From Desulfatibacillum alkenivorans DSM 16219 (GTDB lineage Bacteria > Desulfobacterota > Desulfobacteria > Desulfobacterales > Desulfatibacillaceae), in contig NZ_FQZU01000041.1 in assembly GCF_900142135.1 (NCBI RefSeq), positions 1-51,300 of the forward strand: a stretch of 51,300 nt of DNA. Direction: 5' to 3'. Each line of letters starts with the position of its first letter. Within the stretch, counting starts at the first letter, position 1. The notes beneath the pieces were generated by a model. It saw nothing but the letters and a program-made list of their open reading frames with translations, did not search any database and had not been told where the DNA came from. Both the position numbers and the translations under genes were made by a program. Below are positions 16,977 through 25,345 of this stretch, piece after piece.

Positions 16977-17729
16977 ATGCTGCTTATCGAAGACCTGGGC
17001 GTGCAGGTGGGGGGCAAACCCATCCTGAAAAACGTCAATATGGAAATTCCCGATGGGGAGACCCACGTCCTGTTCGGCCCCAACGGATCGGGCAAGACCA
17101 CCCTGATGATGACTATCATGGGCTTTACCGGCTACACGGTCACCCACGGTAAAATCACCTTTAAAGGGCATGACGTCACTTTTATGCCCATCAACGAGCG
17201 TGCGGAGCTGGGCATAGGGGTGCTTTTCCAACGGCCGCCCACCATCCATGGCCTTAAAACCCGCACCCTGGTGGAAATCTGCCGGAAAAATCCAAACACG
17301 GACATCGACGCTCTGGCCGAAGATCTCTCCTTTAAAAATTTTCTGGAACGGGACGTGAACGAAAACCTGTCCGGCGGCGAGATCAAACGTTCCGAACTGC
17401 TGCAACTGCAAGCCCAGGAGCCGGATCTTTTGCTCTTGGACGAGCCGGAAAGCGGCGTGGACCTGGAAAACATGGCCGTGGTGGGCGACGCCATCAACCG
17501 CCTGCTCCATCGGGGCATTCCCAAAAATCCCACATGCAGCCTTCCCTCAAAAAGAGAGAAAAAGTCGTGCCTGGTCATCACTCACACAGGATACATCCTG
17601 GACTACATCACTGCGGATCGCGGACAGGTCCTGTACGACGGCGTGCTCCGGTGCAGCCAAAACGCCCGGGAAATCCTCAAATGGATCCGTGAATACGGTT
17701 ATGCGGAATGCGTGGGGTGCCCTCAATGA
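16977..17729 (+). CDS. sufC: Fe-S cluster assembly ATPase SufC
   Basis: 250 residues, an ABC-type ATPase. Walker A is 'GPNGSGKTT' near 35-43, the Q-loop region 'GVLFQRPPTIHGLKTRTL' near 81, the signature 'ENLSGGEIKRSELLQL' near 130-145 and Walker B 'DLLLLDEPESGVDLEN' near 150-165. A His switch is in 'LVITHTGYILDYI'. SufC lacks membrane partners and drives the SufB scaffold. A basic insert (about 186-200, 'SKREKK') precedes the H-loop strand. The frame is open 53 codons upstream into rnpB, but the ATG at 16977 with AGGAA is right. Its TGA overlaps the next ATG (ATGA), so the two are coupled. Confidence 0.93.
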   Translation: MLLIEDLGVQVGGKPILKNVNMEIPDGETHVLFGPNGSGKTTLMMTIMGFTGYTVTHGKITFKGHDVTFMPINERAELGIGVLFQRPPTIHGLKTRTLVEICRKNPNTDIDALAEDLSFKNFLERDVNENLSGGEIKRSELLQLQAQEPDLLLLDEPESGVDLENMAVVGDAINRLLHRGIPKNPTCSLPSKREKKSCLVITHTGYILDYITADRGQVLYDGVLRCSQNAREILKWIREYGYAECVGCPQ

Positions 17730-18898
17730 AAAATGACAACCAAGCAAAAAATCCTCGCTTGTCCGATTATCAAGCAGGCCGGACCAATCACGAATACCTT
17801 GCGGACCTGAAAGCCATCAACCCGGCGGACGCCGACAAGTTTCTGAGCGTGGGCGTGGACGCCTCCGAAGACTTCCGGGCCGGCACCTTCATCGTCAAGG
17901 ATCAGTCCGTCCTCCATAGTAAAACCAAGCAAAAAGGGGTGGACATCATGTCCATCACCCAGGCCAAGGATAAGTTCGACCTGTCTTCCTACCTGTGGAA
18001 GGGCGTGGATCCCGGCAAGGACGAATACACCTCCTGGGCGCACGAACAGCCCGCGGAAGGGTACTTCATCCGCAGCCAGCCCGGCCAGATCATCCAGGCG
18101 CCGGTCCAGTCCTGCCTGTATATCGAAAAAGAGCAATTCGCCCAGAACGTGCACAACCTGGTGATCGCCGAGGAAGGCTCGCACCTTTCCATTATCAACG
18201 GATGCGCCACCTCGCCCCATCTCATATCCGGCCTGCACGTGGGCATTACCGAGTTTTACGTTAAAAAAGGCGCGGTGCTCTCTTTCACCATGATTCACGA
18301 CTGGGGCAAGGAAGTGAACGTCCGGCCCCGGACCGTGGGCTACGTGGAGGAAGGCGGCGTGCTCATATCCAATTACATCTCTTTGCGGCCCGTCGGGTCG
18401 CTCCAGATGTCCCCCACCACCCATTTGCGCGGAAAAGGCGCCGTAGCCCGTTTTAACAGCATTCTGGTGGCGGATAAGGGCAGCACCCTGGATGTGGGCT
18501 CCAACGTCATCCTGGAGGCGCCGGAAACCAAGGCGGAAATCATCTCCCGGGCGATCACTTTCGGCGGCGACATCCTGGCCAAAGGCAAGCTGGTGGGCCT
18601 GGTGCCCGAAGTCAAAGCCCACCTGGAATGCAAGGGGCTGATTCTCAAAGACGGCCTGATGCTGGCCATTCCGGAGTTGGAAGCGCATGTGCCGGGCGTG
18701 GAAATGTCCCATGAAGCAGCGGTGGGAAAAATTGACAACCGGGAAATTGAATATCTCATGGCCAGAGGGTTGACCGAGGAAGAAGCGGTTTCCACCATTG
18801 TCCGGGGCTTTCTGAACGTGGATATTGAGGGGTTGCCGTCGGGCCTGAAACAACGCCTGGATAAAGTGATTAGCGAAACCGAGAAGGATATGTTCTGA
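17726..18898 (+). CDS. sufB: SufB/SufD-type Fe-S cluster scaffold protein
   Basis: 390 residues. The right-handed beta-helix core is recognisable by repeats such as 'GAVLSFTMIHDWGKEVNVRPRTVGYVEEGG' and 'GSTLDVGSNVILEAPETKAEIISRAIT', and by the C-terminal 'LMARGLTEEEAVSTIVRGFLN', a hallmark of SufB/SufD. As in archaea and many anaerobes, one SufB-like and one SufC protein form the whole system; no SufS, SufA, SufE or SufU gene is nearby. An ATG at 17708 is in frame, but the ATG at 17726 overlaps the sufC stop and is preferred. It is followed 2 bases later by the HPr-fusion gene. Confidence 0.9.
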   Translation: MKNDNQAKNPRLSDYQAGRTNHEYLADLKAINPADADKFLSVGVDASEDFRAGTFIVKDQSVLHSKTKQKGVDIMSITQAKDKFDLSSYLWKGVDPGKDEYTSWAHEQPAEGYFIRSQPGQIIQAPVQSCLYIEKEQFAQNVHNLVIAEEGSHLSIINGCATSPHLISGLHVGITEFYVKKGAVLSFTMIHDWGKEVNVRPRTVGYVEEGGVLISNYISLRPVGSLQMSPTTHLRGKGAVARFNSILVADKGSTLDVGSNVILEAPETKAEIISRAITFGGDILAKGKLVGLVPEVKAHLECKGLILKDGLMLAIPELEAHVPGVEMSHEAAVGKIDNREIEYLMARGLTEEEAVSTIVRGFLNVDIEGLPSGLKQRLDKVISETEKDMF

Positions 18899-18900
18899 TT

Positions 18901-20208
18901 ATGACGGACGCCGCGCCCAGGGAGCTTAGTTTTCAGGAAAAAGTAGCGATTTTTTCCGCAGATTACCTTAAATGCTGTAAATACCTCATGCAAGTGGAGC
19001 CGGACAGGGACACCTTCACCAAAAGGCTTTACTCTCTGTTGATTGCCTCCTCGCAGCTATTGGAGGACTTGCTCGATTTCCACGGCGCCAAGAATAATAG
19101 AAACTGGTATTATTACAGGGAGCTGTGCGCAACGGTCAGGCACCTTTCCAGGGCTGCGTACTCGCAAAAGCACATTTTCAACCGCATGCCCTTTTACGAA
19201 TTGGAATCCCCCAAGGATTTCGACGCCCAGGGGGAAAGGGCCCTGGCCTTCTTAACCAAATGCCTCCAACGCCTTGCTCCGGCTATTCTGGAGGAAGCCA
19301 GACGCCTGCAAATCCCCGTTCCCGACGACATGTTTTCGCCTTCCGACTTTCCCAGAGTTTCTACGGATGAGATCCTGGAGTCTGATATCGACGACGCCGA
19401 AAAGCATCAGAAGAAAGAGAGCATCGTCGGCCTGGCCAGCGAGTTTTTAAATATTGTCAAAACATTCGATCATCTCGCCTTTTATGAGCCCCTGACCATT
19501 GAGCAAATCCAGAACCTGGTTCCGTCCAAAGCCAATGAAGTGCAGATTCGCAAATACGAGATGGTGGTGCATAACCTCCAAAGCGAGTTTGACTCTTACG
19601 TGATCCATGGCGGATACCGGTCCGGCAATCGCGGGCTCAAGAAGTTCCGCAGCTATTTTTCCATTGTCCTGCACTTGTTGGAGTTCACCGGCGGCCTGTT
19701 GCACTATTACGAACGGCATTTATTGGACGCCGGATTCAAGAACGTATACAAACAGGTCAGCGATCGCCTGATGGAACTGATCAACGGCGATGAACTGCTT
19801 GAAGTCACGGTGAACTACGGCCTGTTTTACGTCTGCGAATTCCTGACTCAGGGTATGAATCTGGCCCAGGAAGTCCTGAACGAAAACATGAAACGGGATT
19901 CCATCACCGTGGGCGTGCCGCAAAAGCTGGGCTTTCACTCCCGGCCGTCCCTGATGGTGGCCAAAGTGGTGCAGCATTACGGCGGCCAGGTGGAGATGAT
20001 CGTAAACGGCGACCGCTTTGACGCCAGCAGCGTGTTGGACATGCAATGGGCCGGCGGTAAGATAAAAAAGGAAAACGTGGACGAGGTGATGTTCACCGGA
20101 GACGTCCGCGCTTTGCACGACCTGGCCATATTGGCCAGCGTCAATTATGGAGAGGACTCCATGGGTAAAGGGGTGGCTTTGCCCAAAGAGTTGGGCTATT
20201 TAAAATAA
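18901..20208 (+). CDS. Helical protein with C-terminal HPr-like phosphocarrier domain
   Basis: 435 residues. Residues about 1-325 are helical and unrecognised ('FSADYLKCCKYLMQVEPD', 'HYYERHLLDAGFKNVYKQVSD'). Residues 335-420 are HPr-like: 'KLGFHSRPSLMVAKVV' gives the active-site His346, followed by 'FDASSVLDMQWAGG', where HPr has its regulatory Ser-46 and helix 2, and 'GDVRALHDLAILA' at the end. A stand-alone phosphotransferase carrier is usually ~88 residues, so this is a fusion. It starts 2 bases after the sufB stop and ends at an intrinsic terminator, implying sufC-sufB-this gene as one operon. Whether His346 is phosphorylated is unknown. Confidence 0.78.
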   Translation: MTDAAPRELSFQEKVAIFSADYLKCCKYLMQVEPDRDTFTKRLYSLLIASSQLLEDLLDFHGAKNNRNWYYYRELCATVRHLSRAAYSQKHIFNRMPFYELESPKDFDAQGERALAFLTKCLQRLAPAILEEARRLQIPVPDDMFSPSDFPRVSTDEILESDIDDAEKHQKKESIVGLASEFLNIVKTFDHLAFYEPLTIEQIQNLVPSKANEVQIRKYEMVVHNLQSEFDSYVIHGGYRSGNRGLKKFRSYFSIVLHLLEFTGGLLHYYERHLLDAGFKNVYKQVSDRLMELINGDELLEVTVNYGLFYVCEFLTQGMNLAQEVLNENMKRDSITVGVPQKLGFHSRPSLMVAKVVQHYGGQVEMIVNGDRFDASSVLDMQWAGGKIKKENVDEVMFTGDVRALHDLAILASVNYGEDSMGKGVALPKELGYLK

Positions 20209-20209
20209 C

Positions 20210-20233
20210 GGGCGGCGGCCCGCCTATTTTTTT
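20210..20233 (+). terminator. Rho-independent terminator of the suf operon
   Basis: CGGGC-GGCG-GCCCG then CCTATTTTTTT immediately after the stop of the HPr-domain gene. The stem is short but GC-rich and the T-run is long. Confidence 0.65.
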
Positions 20234-20335
20234 CATGCTCTGATATTATGCGCAGGCGGCTTTTAGGCGCGGCCTGGGCGTGCACACTCTTGCGCCTTGC
20301 GTCTTTCTCCCGTTCCTTCCATTGCACCGGAAAAA

Positions 20336-22462
20336 ATGAAGCTCACCCGTTTTCACATATGCCTTCTGACAGTGGGCGCCTCCTCCGTGGCCACGCAGCT
20401 TGTGGTCGTCCGGGAATTTATGTCCACCTTCGGCGGCAACGAGCTGGTGGTGGGCGTGGCCCTGGGAATCTGGCTGCTTGCCGGAGGCCTGGGAAGCAAA
20501 ATCGCCGTGCGCCTGGCGCGCTCCACGGACTCCCCTCTGCGCCGCCTTTTTGCAGGCCATCTGATTCTCGCTGTATTGCCCCTGATGCAAATCGCCGCCA
20601 TTCGCGCGCTTCCCCTCCTTTGGGTCAGGGGCCAGATGCTGGGATTAAGCTCCTCTACGGTGTTCGGCGCCATCATCATTCTTCCCTATGTGCTGGTCAG
20701 CGGAGCCATGATCCCTTTGGCCGTCAGGCTGGATCAAAACGGCGGCGCCGCGGCCAGGGCGTATGTCACGGACACAGTGGGGGATATCTTGGGCGGGCTG
20801 GTTTTTTCCCTTATCCTGGTTCATTTCTTCTCCCACTGGCAGACCTTGGCTTTTTTCGGCTTGCTGCATGCCTTGGCCGCCGCGATCCTGGGGCGGAAGG
20901 ATCGCCCCCTGCTTTCCTGCGCCCTGAGCGCTTGCATCGCCGCAATTATTGCCTTCAGCTTCCTGTTGGCCCCCGCCTCCCGGTCCTGGCGCCTCCCGGG
21001 GCAGGAAATCATCACCTGGAAAAACAGCCCGTTCTGCCAGCTTGCCATTACCCGGACGGGCGATCAATACAATGTGTGGCAGGACGGCATCCTGCTTTTT
21101 TCTTCCGATGAGGCCAGCGTGGAAGCGCTGGTGCATCCGGCCATGTGCCAGGTTCGGAAAGGGGCGAGCGTATTGGTAGTGGCGGGGGGCGTATTCGGCT
21201 CCATTGAAGAGATAGCCAAGCACGCGCCTTCCGGAATAGATTATGTGGAACTGGACAAAAGCATTCTTAATCTGGACTCCGTGTTGTTCCGCAGCCTGGA
21301 GCGCCCGGAAGTCGGCGCCCACGTGGGCGACGGCCGATTGTTCATCAAACAGTCAAAGCGGCGGTACGACGTAATCATCATCGACTTGCCGGATCCGGAA
21401 AACGCCCAGATCAACCGGTTTTACACCCAGGATTTTTTCAACGAAGCCAAAAGAGCTCTGAATCCGGAAGGCGTCCTTTATTTTTCCCTGGCGGGAGCGG
21501 ACAACTACCTGGAGAAAGGCGGCCTGGCCCTTAACCGGACCGTTTTCCAGGCCCTGGAAAAAACCTTTGCCCACGTATTGGCGTTTCCGGGGATTACTCA
21601 CTATTTTTTGGCTTCCGAATCGCCCTTGGACCTGGACGTCTCCGGCGTCCTGGCCGCAAGAAGCATTTCCACAAGACAATTGGTTGACATAGATTTGGCA
21701 ACCATGACGGACCCCTTCCGCATGGACAACCTGGCAGACCTTTTGAATGAAGAAGCGGTGAAGCCCAACAGGGACTTAAGCCCCTGGGCCTTCGGCCACA
21801 TGCTGGATTTATGGATGACAAAGTCAAAAAGCTCTCAATGGCTGTTTTGGGGCGTTATCATGCTGGTTTTGAGCCTGGCGGCCATGGCGGGCTGTAAAGA
21901 CAGGATTCGCTTCGCCATAATGACCTCCGGCTTTGCCGGCATGGGCGTGGAGCTGGCTTTGGTCCTTTTGTTCCAGGTGGTTTACGGCTACGCCTATACG
22001 ATCCTTTGCCTGTTCATCACCCTTTTTATGGCTGGCGCGGCCGCCGGGGGATACTTGTCCCTGAGACCGGAAAAAAACGCCGTGAAACGCTTTATAAGAG
22101 GCGAAACAGGGCTTATGGCGGCGGCGTTGCTGGCCCTGGCGTGCGGACCTGTGTGCGTTCATGCGGCCCAAGGGTGGGTTTTGTCCCTCATGGGCTACCT
22201 TGTCCTGCCTCTTTTGATTGCAGCCTCCGGCTGGTTTGTAGGCGGGCAATTCGCAGCCGCTTCCAGGTTATGCTCCGGGCATGAGGCGCAAATTACGGCC
22301 AATCTCTATTGGGCGGATCTGGCGGGCGCTGCGGGCGGCGCTTTGGTGATGGGCCTGGTCCTGTTGCCCAAGCTGGGAATCCAGGGCGTTTTGATCTGCC
22401 TGTTACTGGTAAAATTCTTGTCTTGGCTGGTTAATCGGAATTTTTCCTCCTCCATGACATAA
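20336..22462 (+). CDS. Membrane protein with spermidine-synthase-like methyl/aminopropyltransferase fold
   Basis: 708 residues. About six membrane helices occupy residues 1-220. A soluble Rossmann domain follows (about 235-475), with 'VLVVAGGVFGSIEEI' (nucleotide loop), 'VELDKSI', 'HVGDGRLFIKQSKRRYDVIIIDLPDP' and 'FYTQDFFNEAKRALNPEGVLYFSL', the spermidine-synthase signature. About six more helices fill 505-700. This sandwich of helices around a spermidine-synthase fold defines a family of uncharacterised membrane proteins. The catalytic Asp equivalents appear present. The ATG at 20336 is chosen over an upstream start at 20297; the ribosome site is weak either way. Substrate unknown; it need not make polyamines. 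Confidence 0.82.
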   Translation: MKLTRFHICLLTVGASSVATQLVVVREFMSTFGGNELVVGVALGIWLLAGGLGSKIAVRLARSTDSPLRRLFAGHLILAVLPLMQIAAIRALPLLWVRGQMLGLSSSTVFGAIIILPYVLVSGAMIPLAVRLDQNGGAAARAYVTDTVGDILGGLVFSLILVHFFSHWQTLAFFGLLHALAAAILGRKDRPLLSCALSACIAAIIAFSFLLAPASRSWRLPGQEIITWKNSPFCQLAITRTGDQYNVWQDGILLFSSDEASVEALVHPAMCQVRKGASVLVVAGGVFGSIEEIAKHAPSGIDYVELDKSILNLDSVLFRSLERPEVGAHVGDGRLFIKQSKRRYDVIIIDLPDPENAQINRFYTQDFFNEAKRALNPEGVLYFSLAGADNYLEKGGLALNRTVFQALEKTFAHVLAFPGITHYFLASESPLDLDVSGVLAARSISTRQLVDIDLATMTDPFRMDNLADLLNEEAVKPNRDLSPWAFGHMLDLWMTKSKSSQWLFWGVIMLVLSLAAMAGCKDRIRFAIMTSGFAGMGVELALVLLFQVVYGYAYTILCLFITLFMAGAAAGGYLSLRPEKNAVKRFIRGETGLMAAALLALACGPVCVHAAQGWVLSLMGYLVLPLLIAASGWFVGGQFAAASRLCSGHEAQITANLYWADLAGAAGGALVMGLVLLPKLGIQGVLICLLLVKFLSWLVNRNFSSSMT

Positions 22463-22617
22463 TCTTGACGTCATTGATCCTTCGCTTTTTTTGCTCCCGG
22501 CTTACCGAACGCGCCGCTTGTTTGCATCCGTGAAATTTTCCAGCCCTTTGGATGAGCGTATCATCCATAAAATCTCGTCCTTTCTGCCTTTGATTTTTAC
22601 CCTCCCTTGAAAAAACT

Positions 22618-22632
22618 TGGAACCTGGACTGC
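22618..22632 (+). promoter_or_regulatory. Candidate sigma-54 promoter upstream of the CheD-HDOD gene
   Basis: TGGAACCTGGACTGC keeps the GG and GC doublets at the -24/-12 spacing of sigma-54 promoters (consensus TGGCACG-N4-TTGC). It lies 88 bases before the start codon. Confidence 0.35.
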
Positions 22633-22634
22633 TT

Positions 22635-22699
22635 TTTGCATCAAATGCAAATACTGTGTTGCTGCAGGGCGAAGGTTTTTGCCGAACCCATTTGCAAAT
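22635..22699. repeat. Two related palindromes with TTTGCA half-sites
   Basis: TTTGCAT-CAA-ATGCAAA (22635-22651) and ATTTGCAAAT (22690-22699) are both perfect inverted repeats sharing TTTGCA/TGCAAA halves, between the sigma-54-like site and the gene start. A regulator dimer could bind both. Confidence 0.4.
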
Positions 22700-22719
22700 A
22701 AACTAAAAGGCCTACGACA

Positions 22720-24087
22720 ATGATGAAACAAATGTTTTTAGGCACGGAATATGTAGATTCAGGATGCTACGCCATCAGCGGTCGGCGCAAGGCGGTGCTG
22801 CAAGCTGTTTTAGGAACCTGTGTGGGAGTGGTCATTAGAGACCGTGAGGCGGGCATAGGAGGCCTTTGCCATCTGCTGCTGCCTGAGCCCGCCGGAACTT
22901 CCGAGGCTTGGCCCAAGGAGCGATATGCCGCCACGGGCCTCCCCCTGTTCCTAGCTGATCTGGAAGCGCACGGCGCTTCTAAAAAGCGGATGGAAGCCTT
23001 TGTGGCGGGCGGCGCCCTGGTGGGCCCCATATCCAACCTGGACTTGGAGTTGGACGTAGGCGGGCGGACTGCGGACAAGGTTTTTGAAATCCTTGCCAGG
23101 GAGGGGATTCCCGTCGTCCGTTCGGAAACAGGGGGCTATTTCACCTGCAATTTAAGGCTGGATTTAAGCGCCATGGAGCCGGAAATCATTCCCCCGGAGG
23201 ATTTGATACCCGCAACTGACATGGAGTTGAAAAAACCCACCGAGGAGGAGTTGAACTCCCTGATCAGCCGGGTTCGGCCTATCCCCCAGATCGCCCTTAA
23301 AATCACCAGGATGATCCAGGACGAACAATCGGATCTGAAGGATTTGGCCCAGGAAATCCGGCAGGATCAGGTGATCGCCGCCAAAGTGTTGAACCTTTGC
23401 AATTCCGCCTTTATCGGCCTGGGCAGGAAGGTGAGGTCCATTGATGAAGCCATCCTTGTGCTGGGCGACAAAACCTTGTTGCAGATAGCGGTTTCCGCTT
23501 ATGTGGAGATATTTTACTCCACCCATAATCATGACGGATACTCGCTCTGCAAAGGCGGCTTGTTCCACCATGCCATTGGCATGGCCCGTTTGTGCGAAAG
23601 GCTTGCCCGAAAGCTGAAGGTTGTGCCGCCGGAGGTGGCCTATACGGCCGGCCTTCTCCACGACATAGGCCGGGCCGCCCTGGATCAATACGTGTGCAAG
23701 GCGTTTCCCCTGTTTTATCGCCGCACCCAGGTGGGAGAGGAATCCTTGACCGAAGCCGAGCAGGATCTCATAGGGATTAGCCATACGGAGGCCGGGCGGC
23801 GCCTGGCGGACGCGTGGGAGCTGCCCAATATTTTAAAGGCGGCCATTTGCTGCCACCATAATCCTTCCCAGGCCCAAAAGGGCAAAACCATGGCCTGCCT
23901 GGTCTATGTTTCAGAGGTGCTGATGTCCCGGTTCAACACCGGCCTGGAGCTGGAGAATATGAGCCCCGCGCACATGGAATCCAGCATGAAGACCCTGGGG
24001 CTTGGGCCTCACATGCTTCCTAAAATGGCTGAACTGGTGCCGGCGTATATTTCCTTGGGGCCGGGCGCTTTGATGACGGATAGATAA
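22720..24087 (+). CDS. CheD deamidase-like domain fused to HDOD domain
   Basis: 455 residues. Residues about 1-160 are CheD-like: 'LGTCVGVVIRDREAGIGGLCHLLLP' holds the catalytic Cys (GTCV) and His (CHLLLP) of the glutamine deamidase, and 'FVAGGALV' follows as in CheD. Residues about 185-455 form an HDOD domain with 'RPIPQIALKITRMIQDEQSDLKDLAQEIRQDQVIAAKVLNLCNSA'-type helices, 'AYTAGLLHDIGRAALD' and 'ISHTEAGRRLADAWELP'. CheD normally modifies chemoreceptors; HDOD proteins act in signalling and motility. No che genes are adjacent. A second HDOD gene with an EAL domain follows 43 bases later. Both conserved catalytic residues seem intact. Confidence 0.85.
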   Translation: MMKQMFLGTEYVDSGCYAISGRRKAVLQAVLGTCVGVVIRDREAGIGGLCHLLLPEPAGTSEAWPKERYAATGLPLFLADLEAHGASKKRMEAFVAGGALVGPISNLDLELDVGGRTADKVFEILAREGIPVVRSETGGYFTCNLRLDLSAMEPEIIPPEDLIPATDMELKKPTEEELNSLISRVRPIPQIALKITRMIQDEQSDLKDLAQEIRQDQVIAAKVLNLCNSAFIGLGRKVRSIDEAILVLGDKTLLQIAVSAYVEIFYSTHNHDGYSLCKGGLFHHAIGMARLCERLARKLKVVPPEVAYTAGLLHDIGRAALDQYVCKAFPLFYRRTQVGEESLTEAEQDLIGISHTEAGRRLADAWELPNILKAAICCHHNPSQAQKGKTMACLVYVSEVLMSRFNTGLELENMSPAHMESSMKTLGLGPHMLPKMAELVPAYISLGPGALMTDR

Positions 24088-24130
24088 TAAGATTTTGCAT
24101 ATATGAAAGCCATACGAACAGGGTGAACGC

Positions 24131-25345
24131 ATGAAAGCATATGTAGCCCGGCAGCCTATTCTGGATAGAAAGCAAAGGGTGTATGGGTATGAACTTCTGT
24201 TTCGCACCAGTATGGAAAACATTTTTCCGGACCTGGATCACGAAACCGCCACCAACCGATTGCTTTCCGATAGCTTTTTGACCGTCGGCCTGGAAAATCT
24301 GGCCGGTAAGTCCAGGGCCTTTGTAAACTTCCCGGAAAATCTTCTGCTGGAAAAAATACCGCTGCACCTCCCCTTTACCAGAATGGTGGTGGAAATCCTG
24401 GAAACCGTGCGGCCCACCCCGGCTTTGGTGGAGGCCTGCCGGGATATGTCGGATCAAGGCGTTCGCTTTGCTTTGGACGATTTTGTGCTGACGCCGGATT
24501 GGCATCCCCTATTGGAAATTGCGAACATTGTGAAGTTCGACGTCCTTTCCACTCCCCAAAACGAACTGGAGGATATGCTGAACCAAGTATCCTGCTATCC
24601 GGTGCGTCTGCTGGCGGAAAAGGTGGAAACCCATGAAGAGTTTCAGAAGTACTTGGGGATGGGTTTTGAGTATTTTCAGGGCTATTTCTTTTCCAAACCC
24701 GCCATTGTCCAGTCCACGGGGATTCCTCCTCTAAAAATAAATCTCTTGGCTATCATGGCTAAAATTGCGAATCCAAATTTATCCCTGAACGAATTGGAAG
24801 AGCTGATCGGCAGGGACGCCGGCATCTCCTACAAGCTGCTGCGTTACATCAATTCGGCCTATTTCGCCACGGTGCAGAAAATATCCTCCATACGGCATGC
24901 CGTCAGCCTGCTGGGACTGGATGCGATCAGGCGCTTCACGTCTTTGTTGATGATGAATCAACTGGGGGCGGACAAACCGGACGAGTTGGTGCTTAGCTCC
25001 GCCATCCGAGCCAGGTTTTGCGACCTGCTTGGACAACAATCCGGCTGCAAAGAGTGCATGCAGATTGATCTGTTTACTTTAGGCCTTTTTTCTCAACTGG
25101 ACGCCTTGCTGGACGAGACCATGGAAAACTGCCTCAACCAACTTCCCTTGGAAGGCGCTATCAAAGACGCCTTGATTAAGAATACAGGCGGGGGCGCGGT
25201 TTTTTTGGAATTGGTGAAAAAGTACGAACGGGGAGATTGGGAAGCGGTCCGTAAATGCGCCGAAGAGCTTTGCGTGCCGGATCGTAATGTACCCGCCTGC
25301 TATTTGGAGGCGGTGGAATGGGCCCGGGCGTTGGAAGCCCCATAA
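24131..25345 (+). CDS. EAL-HDOD signalling protein (YuxH/CdgJ type)
   Basis: 404 residues. The N-terminal EAL-like domain opens with 'ARQPILDRKQRVYGYELLFR' and contains 'FALDDFVLTPDWHPLLEIANIVKFDVL'. The diagnostic E-A/x-L is 'YELLFR', and several residues needed for c-di-GMP hydrolysis cannot be confirmed, so it may be inactive. Residues about 200-395 are an HDOD domain ('LNELEELIGRDAGISYKLLRYINSAYF' and 'ISSIRHAVSLLGLDAIRRF'). Such proteins regulate motility in other bacteria. It lies 43 bases after the CheD-HDOD gene, probably co-transcribed. Its 3' end overlaps the convergent activator gene by 46 bases. Confidence 0.88.
   Translation: MKAYVARQPILDRKQRVYGYELLFRTSMENIFPDLDHETATNRLLSDSFLTVGLENLAGKSRAFVNFPENLLLEKIPLHLPFTRMVVEILETVRPTPALVEACRDMSDQGVRFALDDFVLTPDWHPLLEIANIVKFDVLSTPQNELEDMLNQVSCYPVRLLAEKVETHEEFQKYLGMGFEYFQGYFFSKPAIVQSTGIPPLKINLLAIMAKIANPNLSLNELEELIGRDAGISYKLLRYINSAYFATVQKISSIRHAVSLLGLDAIRRFTSLLMMNQLGADKPDELVLSSAIRARFCDLLGQQSGCKECMQIDLFTLGLFSQLDALLDETMENCLNQLPLEGAIKDALIKNTGGGAVFLELVKKYERGDWEAVRKCAEELCVPDRNVPACYLEAVEWARALEAP

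Noticed and set aside
17723-18853. 376-codon minus-strand frame opposite sufB
   Set aside because: Antisense shadow of a clear SufB/D gene.
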